Source of the DNA: Gallionellales bacterium 39-52-133
GTDB taxonomy: Bacteria > Pseudomonadota > Gammaproteobacteria > Burkholderiales > Gallionellaceae
Direction of reading: 5' to 3'
NCBI GenBank assembly: GCA_002278935.1
Contig: NCJL01000002.1
Location: forward strand, 62,001 to 126,000
DNA length: 64,000 bases
Made by a program: the position numbers and the translations under genes. Shown here piece by piece: positions 47,024 through 57,123 of the stretch. Position 1 is the stretch's first letter, and each line of letters opens with the position of its first letter. A model generated the notes under the pieces. That model worked only from the letters and a program-made list of their open reading frames with translations, was not told the origin of the DNA and ran no database searches.

Positions 47024-50000
47024 TTATAGTGGCTGTTTTGAGGTCTGGAGCAGGGCGGTGATTGCCTCTGCACTCATGGGGCGCGCAAAGAAATATCCCT
47101 GATATTCCTGGCAGCCTTCGGCGCGAAGGAGAGCCAGTTGTGTTCCGGTTTCAACGCCTTCCGCAATAACCTGCAGCTTGAGTGAGCGAGCCAGCGCGAT
47201 AATCGCTTTGACGATGGCAAGATCATCGGCGTCAATACTGATATCACGCACAAACGATTGATCGATCTTGAGTCGGTCGATGGGGAAGCGCTTCAGATAG
47301 CTGAGCGAAGAGTAGCCTGTGCCAAAATCGTCGATTGCAAGTTTTACACCGGTGTCCCTGAGCTGCAGAAATGTGCTGCGGATTTCCTCGCTGTATTTGA
47401 GCAGAATTCCCTCGGTAATTTCGAGTTCCAGGCATTGGGCGGAAATGCCGGATGTGGCAATGATTTCTTTCACCGCAGGAAGAAAGTGCGGGTCGTGAAA
47501 CTGGCGCGAGGCCACATTAACGGCCAGCAATAAATCTGTATGGCCCGCATCGTTCCATGCTTTCAATTGCCTGCAGGCTGTTCTCATCACCCATTCGCCG
47601 ATATGCACAATGAGCCCTGTCTCCTCGGCAAGCGCTATGAATTGCGCGGGCGGGATAATTTTACCCGCCGCATTACGCCAGCGTATCAGCGTTTCCATGC
47701 CGGTTATCCGGCCTGTGGTGATATCCACCTGGGGCTGGTAGTTCAGGAAAAATTCGCCGCGTTCCAGCGCCTTGCGCATTTCCGTTTCCAGGGTCATGCG
47801 CTCCTGTATGCGGGTGGTCATATCGCGGGAATAGAACTGATAGTTGTTGCGCCCCTGCGACTTGGCATGATACATGGCCGAATCGGCGAATTTCACCAGC
47901 GAATCCTCATCATTGGTATCCTGCGGATAGAGCGTGATACCGATGCTGGCGGAGGTAAAGACTTCATGCCCCTCAATCAGCAGGGGAAGAGAAAGTCGCT
48001 GCAGTATGCCCTCGGCCATATGCACCACATCCTGCACGTCCGTCAAATCGGGGAAAATCAGCGTGAACTCATCACCGCCCAGCCGTGCAATCGTGTCGCC
48101 CTCGCGCACGCCTGTTTGCAAACGGGCGCTGATTTCGCGCAGCAGTTTGTCTCCCGCTTCATGGCCGAGCGTGTCATTGATATTTTTAAAACGGTCTATG
48201 TCCAGTAGCATCAGGGCTACAAAATTGCCGCGGCGCCTGGCTTCTGCCACCGCCTGATGCAGGCGGTCATTAAACAGCAGGCGATTGGGCAGGCCGGTCA
48301 GGCTGTCGTAATAGGCAAGGTGATGCAGATTTTTTTCCGCATTCAGGCGCTCCGTGATATCGCGCGCAAACGCAATCAGGATTTGCTGGTTCTGGCTGCT
48401 TCCATTATCGTTAATCCGCTGAATAAATATTTCCACGGGGAAAGAAGAGTGATCCTTGCGGGTATGCGTGGTGCGGATAAAGCCATGTCCGGCAGAACTG
48501 GCCAGAATCTTGTCAAATTCCGCTTCAAGAGCTTCCCGCGTCATTTCAATTTCAAGATCCTGCAGGCTGATTTGCAGCAACTCCTCCCGCGTCAGGCCTA
48601 CCGATTCCCAGGCTGTTCGATTGGCATCGATAATACGCATCGATTTGCGGTCGATCAGGTAGATTGCATCAACCGAGCTGTCCAGTGCCGCGCGGAAACG
48701 AACCAGGCTCGCTTCGGCATATTTAAGCTCGCTGATATCAAAGCCTATGGAGTAATAGCCGCATACCGCACCATTGCTGTCAAAATCGGGCAGTACATTG
48801 ATGATGACTTCACGGCTGGTCCCGGAAGCCATGGTTAGGGTGGTTTCAAAGCTGAGCCGTTCCCCTGCCAGCGCGCGTTCATAATACGGTTGCAACCTGG
48901 CCTGCAATTCCGCATCGATCACGTCCCTGCGGTTGCGGCCTATCACTTCACCCGGACGCTTGCCAAACCACTGTTCAAAGGCGGCGCTTGCAAACAGGTA
49001 ATTGCCGGCCCTATCCACGCGGGTAACCGGGCCGGGAAGAATATCGGTGATCTTTCTGAGTTCGGCCTCATGCGCAATAATCTGTGCCTGCTGGCGGTAC
49101 TGCTCGGTTACATTGTGAAACACCAGAACCACACCGGATACCTGGCCCGCCTTGTCCATCAGGGGGGCGGCACTGTCTTCTACCTGATACACCGCGCCGT
49201 TGCGCGAAACCAGCGAGGCATCTTCGGTCAAGCCGGCAATATTTCCATGTTCAAGCACATATTGCACCAGATTTGCAGCGGGCTGCTGGCTGCGTGTGTC
49301 GATAATCCGGTAAATTTTTGCCAGCGGACGTCCCTTGGCTTCGGGCAAGGGCCAGCCTGTGAGTTGTTCCGCCACCGGATTCATGCTCATTACATTGCCG
49401 TGGGTATCCGTGGTCATGACCGCATCACCGATGGAATGCAGCGTAATTTCCGCTCTTTCCTTTTCCACAAAAAGCGCCTGCTCAGATGCATGCAAGGCGT
49501 CGATACGGTCGTGTATCGCACGGGCCATGATATTGAAATTTGCCGCCAGCATGCCGATTTCATCCTTGCTGGTGACAGGAATCTGAATGTTGTGATTCCC
49601 TGCTGCCACCTGCCGGGTAGCCGACATCAGCGTGAGGATGTGGCGGGTAAGCAGAAAACCGGCAATGCCGAGAAGAATAAAAGTCAGCAAAACCTCAACT
49701 GACGCGATAAAAAATCCCTGCCGCAGCAGATTGTCGCGCGAGTTGATCAGGGATTGCAGGGACAGGCCAAAGCGCACCTCGCCTATCTTCTCGTTTCCCA
49801 GGGTCAGCGGTGTGTAAGTGTTGTATACCCCGCTGGTGAGGGTATTCGAAACATGCTGGTCATAGGCCGGCATATTCAGCGTGTCAATATTTCCCGTTCG
49901 CGCATAGATGCCGCCGCGATTGTCATAAACAACGATATATTGAAAGCTGGTGTACTCGCTCTTCATCAGCTTGTTCAATATTTCGCTGATACCCGCATGG

Positions 50001-50209
50001 TCGCGTTCAAACAGGCGCGCACTGAGTGCGGAATCCAGCAAAGGGGAGATGGCCGAAAGTTTTGCCTGCGTCTGCTCTTCCAGCGTGTTATTCAGCAGGC
50101 GCATACTGTTGCTTAGCAACAATCCTAGCATGGTTATTTCTACGATGATACTGACGATCACCAGTTTGGTGCGGATTGATTTGTGAAAAGGAATGCCCGT
50201 GTTAGTCAC
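47024..50209 (-). CDS. Membrane HAMP-PAS-PAS-PAS-GGDEF-EAL protein
   Basis: 1061 residues. A first membrane segment (~15-35), a periplasmic domain (~40-155) and a second membrane segment (FFIASVEVLLTFILLGIAGFLL) are followed by a HAMP domain and three PAS domains (about 255-370, 385-500 and 505-625). A GGDEF domain with an intact RLGGDEF site and an EAL domain with METLIRW, ELEITEG and IDDFGTGYSSLSYLK come next. Both cyclase and phosphodiesterase sites look usable. It is the last gene of a three-gene unit and starts 6 bp after the PhnD-like gene. Confidence 0.94.
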   Translation of the reverse strand: MTNTGIPFHKSIRTKLVIVSIIVEITMLGLLLSNSMRLLNNTLEEQTQAKLSAISPLLDSALSARLFERDHAGISEILNKLMKSEYTSFQYIVVYDNRGGIYARTGNIDTLNMPAYDQHVSNTLTSGVYNTYTPLTLGNEKIGEVRFGLSLQSLINSRDNLLRQGFFIASVEVLLTFILLGIAGFLLTRHILTLMSATRQVAAGNHNIQIPVTSKDEIGMLAANFNIMARAIHDRIDALHASEQALFVEKERAEITLHSIGDAVMTTDTHGNVMSMNPVAEQLTGWPLPEAKGRPLAKIYRIIDTRSQQPAANLVQYVLEHGNIAGLTEDASLVSRNGAVYQVEDSAAPLMDKAGQVSGVVLVFHNVTEQYRQQAQIIAHEAELRKITDILPGPVTRVDRAGNYLFASAAFEQWFGKRPGEVIGRNRRDVIDAELQARLQPYYERALAGERLSFETTLTMASGTSREVIINVLPDFDSNGAVCGYYSIGFDISELKYAEASLVRFRAALDSSVDAIYLIDRKSMRIIDANRTAWESVGLTREELLQISLQDLEIEMTREALEAEFDKILASSAGHGFIRTTHTRKDHSSFPVEIFIQRINDNGSSQNQQILIAFARDITERLNAEKNLHHLAYYDSLTGLPNRLLFNDRLHQAVAEARRRGNFVALMLLDIDRFKNINDTLGHEAGDKLLREISARLQTGVREGDTIARLGGDEFTLIFPDLTDVQDVVHMAEGILQRLSLPLLIEGHEVFTSASIGITLYPQDTNDEDSLVKFADSAMYHAKSQGRNNYQFYSRDMTTRIQERMTLETEMRKALERGEFFLNYQPQVDITTGRITGMETLIRWRNAAGKIIPPAQFIALAEETGLIVHIGEWVMRTACRQLKAWNDAGHTDLLLAVNVASRQFHDPHFLPAVKEIIATSGISAQCLELEITEGILLKYSEEIRSTFLQLRDTGVKLAIDDFGTGYSSLSYLKRFPIDRLKIDQSFVRDISIDADDLAIVKAIIALARSLKLQVIAEGVETGTQLALLRAEGCQEYQGYFFARPMSAEAITALLQTSKQPL

Positions 50210-50215
50210 GTTAAT

Positions 50216-51043
50216 TTATTTCGCTGTAAATATCCTGGTATAGGGGTCAAGTTCACGCATTGTCTTGTCGCTTATCGGTAAAAATTCCTTCAGGCCCGTA
50301 TTTTCAAAGTAAAACTTTCCCTCGCTGGTTTTTCCGAAATCAAGCAGGGCTTTCTTCAGCTTCCTTTGTCTGACGACTGAAATTCTGGGATGTGACAGCA
50401 CGACAAAGCCGGGGACAGAATTGGTATAAGCAATGACTTTCAGCTTGTCCTTGTAGTCCTCGCCAAGCGTGTGCCATAACAGAACACCGGTAACGGAAGC
50501 ATCTGCCTCATCGCGCAACGGCGCATAAAGTGCGTTGTTATGGGTTTTGGTTTCGATAATGGAGATGTTCTTGCCATCAACCAGGCCTTTATCGGCAAGG
50601 GTTTGCACCACCATCTGGTAAATAACCGAAATGCGCTGGGCCACCATGACCGTCTTGCCTTTCAGATCATCCAGCGTATTAATATCGGAGTCCTTCTTGA
50701 CGAGGAACAAGCCCTCAACACGGTGGCCTGTCATCGCCAGACGTTTATACTTATATTGCTTTTCAGCCAGGCGACCGAGATGGGGAGCGGTCAGAATAAT
50801 ATCGTAATCACCCTGCCGGGTGCGTTCAACAAAAGACATGAAGTCAGGCGCGGTAACGAGGTTGACTTCGAGTCCGAGAACTTTGGACAGGTAATTTTTT
50901 AACGGGCTGTGAAACTGGACCAGCTGGGTTGAGCTGACATAGGGAAACAGGCCGAGAGAAATTTCATTTTTTCCCGCAGCATGGGCTGGAAATGAAATTA
51001 ACAGAATTAACAAGAAGCAGAATTCACAGCAGTATTTTTTCAT
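50216..51043 (-). CDS. PhnD-like periplasmic binding protein
   Basis: 275 residues from MKKYCCEFCFLLILLISFPAHAAG, a signal peptide. The PhnD/SsuA-type binding fold is seen in SLGLFPYVSSTQLVQFHSPLKNYL, GDYDIILTAPHLGRLA and DDLKGKTVMVAQR. No transporter permease or ATPase is adjacent. Instead it is sandwiched between two GGDEF/EAL proteins, so it probably delivers ligand status to the downstream sensor. The ATG at 51043 has a GGGAGG site with 6- to 7-bp spacing. Confidence 0.9.
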   Translation of the reverse strand: MKKYCCEFCFLLILLISFPAHAAGKNEISLGLFPYVSSTQLVQFHSPLKNYLSKVLGLEVNLVTAPDFMSFVERTRQGDYDIILTAPHLGRLAEKQYKYKRLAMTGHRVEGLFLVKKDSDINTLDDLKGKTVMVAQRISVIYQMVVQTLADKGLVDGKNISIIETKTHNNALYAPLRDEADASVTGVLLWHTLGEDYKDKLKVIAYTNSVPGFVVLSHPRISVVRQRKLKKALLDFGKTSEGKFYFENTGLKEFLPISDKTMRELDPYTRIFTAK

Positions 51044-51154
51044 CAGCATCCTCCCGAGTGGCAGACAATGAAGCAATCAATACTATCCGGGCCAATATTA
51101 TGCACCGGGTTGATACCGGCGGCTATTGGACAAGCGAATACTGCGCCAGGCGTT

Positions 51155-53542
51155 TCATGCTTTGATAAGCCGGTGGTTGTTATTGTTCTTCATCCAGATT
51201 TCAAGCTCTTCAGGAGGCACGGGTCTGGAGTAGAAATATCCCTGTGCAAAATCGCAGTGCGCCTTAACCAGCAAGTCGCGCTGCTGTTCCGTTTCTACAC
51301 CCTCGGCGATGACCTTTAATCCCAGCTTGTGCGACATGCTGATGATCGCCTCGCACAGCACCAGATTGTCGGATTCGGGTGTGATGTCACAGACAAAGGA
51401 TTTGTCGATTTTCAGATAGTCGATATCCAGTTTGTTTAAATAGGAAAGTGAGGAATAGCCGGTACCGAAATCGTCGAGAGAAACCTGAATGCCCTCGTTG
51501 CGCAACACCATCAGTTCATTGCTGACATTGGAAGATAAATTCAGCAGCATGCCCTCGGTAATTTCAAACACGAAATTTTCCCCGGTCAGGCCGTGTTCGC
51601 GCAGATACGCAATAAATGTCGTTACACTCGCAATCTTGCTGTCGTCCATAAATTCCACGGGCGAGCGGTTAATGCTGATCTGGAATTTGTCTGTACAGAT
51701 TTCATTCCAGCGCTTGCACCAGATGGCCGATTGCATTCTGACCCAGGCCCCGATTTCAAGAATGAGTCTTGTTTCTTCGGCCAGCGGAATAAATTCAACG
51801 GGGCTAATCATGCCGCGTTCCGGGTGTATCCAGCGTAATAATGCTTCCGCCTTGTGCACCTTGCCAGTCGACAATTCAACAATGGGCTGGAAGTAAACCT
51901 TGAGCTGATTTTCAGCCAGCGCATTGCGCAAATCCCTGATCAGCAACTGGCGATTCTTTGCCTGTTCCTGCAATGCGGGCGTGAAGTAGCTGAAACGGTT
52001 GCGACCGTTCTTCTTGGCGACATACATCGCCTGGTCTGCATTTTTCATCAGGTCATCAATATTGCCGGCATCGTTGGGGTAGAGGGTGATACCCATGCTG
52101 GCCGAGATATGGGTAATCTCTTTGCCCAGCTGAAATGGCTCTGCCAGATTGGCAATAATTTTCTGTGCAATATTTTCAACGTGAAAAACATTGGCGAGTT
52201 GCGGCAACACAATAATAAATTCATCACCGCCCAGTCGTGCAACCGTATCGGAACTGCGCACGCATTTAGAGATGCGCTGTGCCGCCTCACCCAGCAGGAT
52301 GTCACCCATATCATGCCCCAGGGTGTCGTTAATCTCCTTGAACTGATCAAGATCAATCAGAATCAATGCCAACGGAAGTCCGGAGCGGTCTGTTTTTTTC
52401 AGTTCCTGAATTAACCGGTCACGAAACAGATCGCGATTGGGCAGGCTGGTAAGGGTATCAAAATTGGCCTGATTCCAGAGAAGCTCCTTGGAGCTTCTGA
52501 GAGACAGGAAATACGTGATAGAGCCCGTGACGATCACGATCAAAAGGCTGCCAAAGACACTCAGCAGTAAAGTGTACAAGAAATACATGCGACCGAGCGC
52601 CGGGATGGATTCGAGTTCGCGATTGACATATACGGTCAGGTTGTAATCGGGCAATCTTTTGGAAACCAGCAAGTGGGGATTCTGGCTACCTTCTATCCTG
52701 ACTAATGAAGGAAATCTTTCATCGTCCCAGGTTTCAATTTTGAGTTCGGGGATACTGTCCCGTTGATAAAGATCAAGCCTGGCCTGCTCAGAAAGCCCTG
52801 AAACCGGGCTGGCTGGAAGGGCGCTCAGTTCCAGTTCCTTGTTGCGCGCAAGAATAATGACGCCATTGTCATCCACAACAAATGCATTCATCTGATTGAC
52901 CAGAAATGAAAGGTTGGGCACATCGGTTTTTGCCACCACCGCACCCATAAACTTGCCGTCTATAAAGACAGGAGTCGAAAAGAAGAGTCCGGGTATTCTG
53001 GTAATTTTGCCCATGGCATATTGCATGCCTCTTTCACCGCTTTTGTTGAGCTTGAACATGCTGCGTTCAGCAATATTGATGCCGATAACATTTGATGGTG
53101 TATCTGCGTTACTGGCTGCAATTGCGTCCCCTGCGGCATTCACAAGGTAAAGCATGTCGACATTAAGGCTGCCGGACGCAAACTCAAGGTATTGGTTCAG
53201 GTTGCTTAACGCCTTGTCATTTGACCATTTTTTGATTCGCGCTTCTTTGGGCAAGGGTGAGGGTACAGGGCTGGAGCCGAATTTCGTGACCGCCCATTTG
53301 ACACGCAGCAGCTCTGAAAAGAGCTTGGGGATGCCATGTATGTAATTCAGATTGCGCTGGATGCTGTCACCCAAATCATCTGCCTGGCTCTGGGAAAGAG
53401 CCGTTTCGTGGCTGATCACTTCTCCGGCCTTGGACAAATAGAAATTGTCGGACAAGGTCCAGACCATAACATTCCACATTAACAACAAGGTTAATGCAAT
53501 GTTTATATAGTGATAATGACTGAAATTTGAAGGTGCTTTCAT
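51155..53542 (-). CDS. Membrane dCache-GGDEF-EAL protein
   Basis: 795 residues from MKAPSNFSHYHY; an upstream TTG at 53566 is also possible. A periplasmic sensor region (~40-310) of double-Cache type lies between two membrane segments (IALTLLLMWNVMVWTL and YFLYTLLLSVFGSLLIVIV). GGDEF (RLGGDEFIIVL) and EAL (KAEALLRW, FEITEGML, LDDFGTGYSSLSYL) follow with conserved motifs. The 111 bp downstream separate it from the PhnD-like gene. Confidence 0.93.
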   Translation of the reverse strand: MKAPSNFSHYHYINIALTLLLMWNVMVWTLSDNFYLSKAGEVISHETALSQSQADDLGDSIQRNLNYIHGIPKLFSELLRVKWAVTKFGSSPVPSPLPKEARIKKWSNDKALSNLNQYLEFASGSLNVDMLYLVNAAGDAIAASNADTPSNVIGINIAERSMFKLNKSGERGMQYAMGKITRIPGLFFSTPVFIDGKFMGAVVAKTDVPNLSFLVNQMNAFVVDDNGVIILARNKELELSALPASPVSGLSEQARLDLYQRDSIPELKIETWDDERFPSLVRIEGSQNPHLLVSKRLPDYNLTVYVNRELESIPALGRMYFLYTLLLSVFGSLLIVIVTGSITYFLSLRSSKELLWNQANFDTLTSLPNRDLFRDRLIQELKKTDRSGLPLALILIDLDQFKEINDTLGHDMGDILLGEAAQRISKCVRSSDTVARLGGDEFIIVLPQLANVFHVENIAQKIIANLAEPFQLGKEITHISASMGITLYPNDAGNIDDLMKNADQAMYVAKKNGRNRFSYFTPALQEQAKNRQLLIRDLRNALAENQLKVYFQPIVELSTGKVHKAEALLRWIHPERGMISPVEFIPLAEETRLILEIGAWVRMQSAIWCKRWNEICTDKFQISINRSPVEFMDDSKIASVTTFIAYLREHGLTGENFVFEITEGMLLNLSSNVSNELMVLRNEGIQVSLDDFGTGYSSLSYLNKLDIDYLKIDKSFVCDITPESDNLVLCEAIISMSHKLGLKVIAEGVETEQQRDLLVKAHCDFAQGYFYSRPVPPEELEIWMKNNNNHRLIKA

Positions 53543-53614
53543 GGGAAAAACATTCTCAAAAAGCAATAATTAGCTGAATGTCAAAGATTCTATATGAAAA
53601 TCATGCGCATCCGC

Positions 53615-54757
53615 TTATTTTCGATTGCTGCCCGCCACTATTTTGTATTCAAACAGGCGGCATTCCAGAGCGCCGTTGAATAAGGGTGTTTTGCGCGATA
53701 CCGAGAGGCGGATGGACTTGGGCATTGCCAGGTCGGCGGTGAGCAGATAGGCATTCCAGCCCTTGAAGCGCTGCTTCAGCACATCGCCCAGTTGCGGATA
53801 CAGCACACGCATTTCATCCAGCTCGCCCATGCGCTCGCCGTAGGGCAGGTTGGCCACCAGCACACCGTGGTCGGCGGGTGCGTTAATTTCCAGCACGTTT
53901 GCCTGTTTCAGTGTCACCGCTTCCAGCAGGCCGGCATTTTCCAGATTGAGGCGTGCGGCTTTCAGTTCTTCGCCATACAGATCGCTGCCGTAAACAGGCA
54001 GGGCGGTTACCGGCTTCTGTGCGGCGATTGCTTCAGCGCGCATGGCTTGCCATTTTTCTTCGTTGAAAGTATGCAGTTTTTCAAACGCAAAATGGCGACC
54101 GATGCCGGGTGCAATATTCAGCGACATTTGCGCCGCTTCGATCAAAAAGGTACCGCTGCCGCACATCGGGTCCAATAATGGCGTGCCCGGTTTCCATCCG
54201 CTCAGCATCAAAATGCCGGCGGCGAGGTTTTCGCGCAGCGGTGCGATGTTGGTGTACTGGCGCACGCCGCGCTTGAACAGCGCATCGCCCGAGGTGTCGA
54301 CATACAAGCTCATCTGCAGCTCATCCAGAAACGCATGGATGCGGATATCGGGTGCGTGGGTGTTGACGCTGGGGCGCTCGCCGGTGATCTCGCGGAACTT
54401 GTCGCAGATCGCATCCTTGATCTTCAGCGTGGCAAAATCCAGGCTGCGCAGCGGGCATTTAATCGCCGCCATATTGACGCGGATAGTGAGAGACTCATCA
54501 AACCAGTCCTTCCACGGCAAGGCATGCACGGTGTCGTAAATATCCTGCTCGGTGGTATAGCGCGCCTTGGCCACACGCCACAGCACGCGGCTGGCGGTGC
54601 GGCTGTGCAGGTTGACGCGATAGCTCAGGGAACCGGGGCCGCTGAAGTGCACACCGCCCTCCGTAATATGAATTCCCTCGGCACCGAGTGCTTTAAGTTC
54701 TTCGCTCAGGGGTATTTCAAGGCCGCGCGGGCAGGGGGAGAAAAATTGTTCGGTCAT
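53615..54757 (-). CDS. THUMP-domain class I rRNA methyltransferase (RlmL-like)
   Basis: 380 residues. N-terminal THUMP domain, then a SAM methyltransferase with PLLDPMCGSGTFLIEAAQM and the NLPYGERMGEL catalytic motif. This fits the RlmL half that methylates G2445 of 23S rRNA. The RlmK half of the fused enterobacterial enzyme is absent, as is normal outside gammaproteobacteria. Its ATG overlaps the preceding stop (ATGA). Confidence 0.93.
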   Translation of the reverse strand: MTEQFFSPCPRGLEIPLSEELKALGAEGIHITEGGVHFSGPGSLSYRVNLHSRTASRVLWRVAKARYTTEQDIYDTVHALPWKDWFDESLTIRVNMAAIKCPLRSLDFATLKIKDAICDKFREITGERPSVNTHAPDIRIHAFLDELQMSLYVDTSGDALFKRGVRQYTNIAPLRENLAAGILMLSGWKPGTPLLDPMCGSGTFLIEAAQMSLNIAPGIGRHFAFEKLHTFNEEKWQAMRAEAIAAQKPVTALPVYGSDLYGEELKAARLNLENAGLLEAVTLKQANVLEINAPADHGVLVANLPYGERMGELDEMRVLYPQLGDVLKQRFKGWNAYLLTADLAMPKSIRLSVSRKTPLFNGALECRLFEYKIVAGSNRK

Positions 54758-55164
54758 AAGGGTTTCACAGTAACGAGTATGACCACTGCAAGCAGTATCA
54801 ATACCGGGATTTCATTGAAGTAGCGATACCACACATGGCTGTGTGTGTTGACGCCTTGTTTGAACAGTTGGAGCAGGTGCCCGCAATAGTGGTGATAGGC
54901 GATCAGAACAACGATCAAGGACAGCTTGATATTCAGCCACACTCCTTCAAAGCCGTAGCCCAGCCACAGCCAGATGCCGCTGCCCAAGGCCAGATAGGCG
55001 ATGGGGGTGACAAAGCGGTACAGCTTGTGTGCCATCAGCAGCAGTCTGTCTGTTTCGACTTTTTCGGTGGCCATCGCCAGATTCACAAAAATGCGCGGCA
55101 GATAAAATAGCCCGGCGAACCAGCTGGTGACGAGAATGATATGAAACGCTTTAATCCACAGCAT
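54754..55164 (-). CDS. hemJ: HemJ/CopD-like membrane protein
   Basis: 136 residues from MLWIKAFHIILVTSWFAGLFYLPR, with four membrane segments. The conserved His of the first segment and the WFAGLFYLPR motif match HemJ-type protoporphyrinogen IX oxidases, related to CopD. It probably acts in heme synthesis. The frame extends further upstream (to 55281), but that part is not conserved in character and overlaps the ABC permease gene. Confidence 0.85.
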   Translation of the reverse strand: MLWIKAFHIILVTSWFAGLFYLPRIFVNLAMATEKVETDRLLLMAHKLYRFVTPIAYLALGSGIWLWLGYGFEGVWLNIKLSLIVVLIAYHHYCGHLLQLFKQGVNTHSHVWYRYFNEIPVLILLAVVILVTVKPL

Positions 55165-55171
55165 AAGTGAC

Positions 55172-55957
55172 CTATTTAGAGAGACGGTTACGGAACAGGA
55201 CCAGCGACAAATAGAATCCGGCCAGAGTATAAGCCACGAGCACTGCAAGATGCAGCAGGATATGCTGCGGAATATTGCCATTCAGCAGCGGCCGCGCCAG
55301 ATCGATTGCATGGGTGAGCGGCAACACGGCCGACACGCTTTGCAGTGCTGACGGAAGCTGGTCAACCGGAAAAAATACCCCGCTCAGCATCATCATCGGT
55401 GTGATGATCAGCGTGAAGTAATACATGAAAAAATCGTAGCTCGGTGCCAGTGCCGTCATGATCAGGCCGAGGGCAGAGAAACACAGGCCGATCAGCAGTG
55501 CCAGCGGAATGGTCCACAGCGACAGCAGCGTATGCGACATGCCCAGTATCCAGATCACCAGCAGCACCGCCAGGCCGGACATCAGGCTTTTGGTTGCCGC
55601 CCATAAAATTTCCGACAGCACGATATCGTCGAGCGTGATCGGCGTGTTGAGTATCGCATCCCAGGTGCGCTGGTGATGCATGCGCGAGAAGCCGGAGTAG
55701 AGCGCTTCGAAGGTCGCGCTGTTCATGGTGCTGTAGCACAGCGTGCCCGCCGCCAGAAACAGCAGATACGAGGTGCCGCCCATCTCCGGTATCAGCGTGC
55801 CCAGGCCGTAGCCCAGGCCCAGCATATAGATCAGCGGGTCGGCCAGATGGCCGAGGATGGAAGGGATCGCCACCTTCCACCACACCAGCAGATGGCGGCG
55901 CCAGATCGGCAGAAAGCGCATGCTGAATTTGGGCAGGGTAAGGAAATGTTGTTTCAT
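55172..55957 (-). CDS. ABC-2 type exporter permease (NodJ-like)
   Basis: 261 residues with six membrane segments, ABC-2 family. The pattern YFTLIITPMMMLSGVFFPVDQLP is typical of NodJ/DrrB-like permeases for polysaccharides or drugs. The partner ATPase is at 56103-57017. Between them lie MITE-like element 2 and AT-rich repeat copy 6, so the operon has been interrupted by repeats. Confidence 0.93.
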   Translation of the reverse strand: MKQHFLTLPKFSMRFLPIWRRHLLVWWKVAIPSILGHLADPLIYMLGLGYGLGTLIPEMGGTSYLLFLAAGTLCYSTMNSATFEALYSGFSRMHHQRTWDAILNTPITLDDIVLSEILWAATKSLMSGLAVLLVIWILGMSHTLLSLWTIPLALLIGLCFSALGLIMTALAPSYDFFMYYFTLIITPMMMLSGVFFPVDQLPSALQSVSAVLPLTHAIDLARPLLNGNIPQHILLHLAVLVAYTLAGFYLSLVLFRNRLSK

Positions 55958-55982
55958 GTTTTTGTAAGGATCGATTTTCTAG

Positions 55983-56063
55983 CCACAGATTTCACAGATA
56001 AATAAGATTAAAACCTTTGTACCAGGTCACGCGCGATTCTGATTAAATCTGTATCCTCTGTGG
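55983..56063. repeat. MITE-like element 2 with CACAGATT inverted ends
   Basis: The left end CCACAGATTTCACAGAT and the right end ATCTGTATCCTCTGTGG form an imperfect inverted repeat. The element is related to that at 37762-37888, and its left end is identical over 17 bases. The interior is non-coding. It lies between the ABC permease and ATPase genes. Confidence 0.75.
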
Positions 56064-56072
56064 AGGATTATA

Positions 56073-56107
56073 TTATATAACTATTTGATTATATTCAATA
56101 TTTTAAT
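56073..56107 (-). repeat. AT-rich dispersed repeat, copy 6
   Basis: The reverse complement reads AAAATATTGAATATAATCAA followed by ATAGTTATATA. It contains AATCAAATAGTTA, an IHF-type match. It overlaps the stop of the ABC ATPase gene. Confidence 0.85.
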
Positions 56108-57017
56108 CACGCATCTCGCGTCCGGTAAGCTTGATAAACACATCTTCCAGATTGGCCGGGCGGTGCAGGTAGCGCAGTCCGGCATGTGCCTGCAAATGCG
56201 CGACCAGCGGCTGCGCATCGCTGACATAGCAGAAGGCCGTTTCGCCGCTCACTTCAAAGCGCTGCGAAAATTGCGCCGCATAGTTCTGTGCCCACGTTTC
56301 CACTTCATCGCCGAACACTTCCACCACCTGCGGCTCTATATTGTGTTTGATCAGCTCGTGCGGCGTGTCTTCGGCAATCATGCGGCCATGGTCGAGTATC
56401 GCGAGACGGTGGCACAGACGCTCGGCTTCTTCCATGAAGTGCGTGGTCAGCAGCAGCGTTTTTCCCTGCGAGGTGAGCTCGCGCAGGCGCTGCCAGATCA
56501 GGTGGCGCGCCTGCGGGTCGAGGCCGGTGGTCGGCTCGTCGAGGAAAATAATATCGGGATCGTTCACCAGCGCGCGTGCCAGGCTCAGCCTGCGTTTCAT
56601 GCCGCCTGAGAGAGTGGGCACCATCGCATCGCGTTTGGCGGTGAGGTTGGAAAATTCCAGCAGCATGGGAATGCGCGCATTGATCGCCGCATCGCTCATG
56701 CCGAAGTAGCGGCCATACACCAGCAGGTTTTCCGCCACGGTGAAATCGGGATCGAGGTTATCTATTTGGGGCACCACACCGAGCTTCAGACGCGCCTCGC
56801 GCGCATGGCCGGGCACGGCATGATCGAGCAGCCTGACTGTGCCGCCATCCGGATCAGTCAGGCCCAGCAGCAGGCGCAGGGTGGTGGTCTTGCCCGCGCC
56901 GTTGGGGCCCAGCAGGCCGTAACACTCGCCGCGCTTGATACTCAGGCTGAGGTCGTCCACCACGCGCTGGCCGGCGTAGGATTTGTGCAGTTTATGTACG
57001 TCGACGACGGTGTTCAT
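56103..57017 (-). CDS. ABC exporter ATP-binding protein (NodI/DrrA-like)
   Basis: 304 residues from [20 protein letters not shown]. Walker [13 protein letters not shown], signature [15 protein letters not shown] and Walker [15 protein letters not shown] are intact. The C-terminal ~90 residues form the domain typical of NodI/DrrA-like ATPases. It works with the permease at 55172-55957. Confidence 0.95.
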   Translation of the reverse strand: MNTVVDVHKLHKSYAGQRVVDDLSLSIKRGECYGLLGPNGAGKTTTLRLLLGLTDPDGGTVRLLDHAVPGHAREARLKLGVVPQIDNLDPDFTVAENLLVYGRYFGMSDAAINARIPMLLEFSNLTAKRDAMVPTLSGGMKRRLSLARALVNDPDIIFLDEPTTGLDPQARHLIWQRLRELTSQGKTLLLTTHFMEEAERLCHRLAILDHGRMIAEDTPHELIKHNIEPQVVEVFGDEVETWAQNYAAQFSQRFEVSGETAFCYVSDAQPLVAHLQAHAGLRYLHRPANLEDVFIKLTGREMRD

Positions 57018-57123
57018 ACGCGAATGATCCTGATACAGGGTGCGTTCCACGCAGCTGTTTTCGCAGGCTGCGCCGTGCGCACCATGGTGTGTATGACGCG
57101 CCCTGCACTGGAAGTGACATTAA

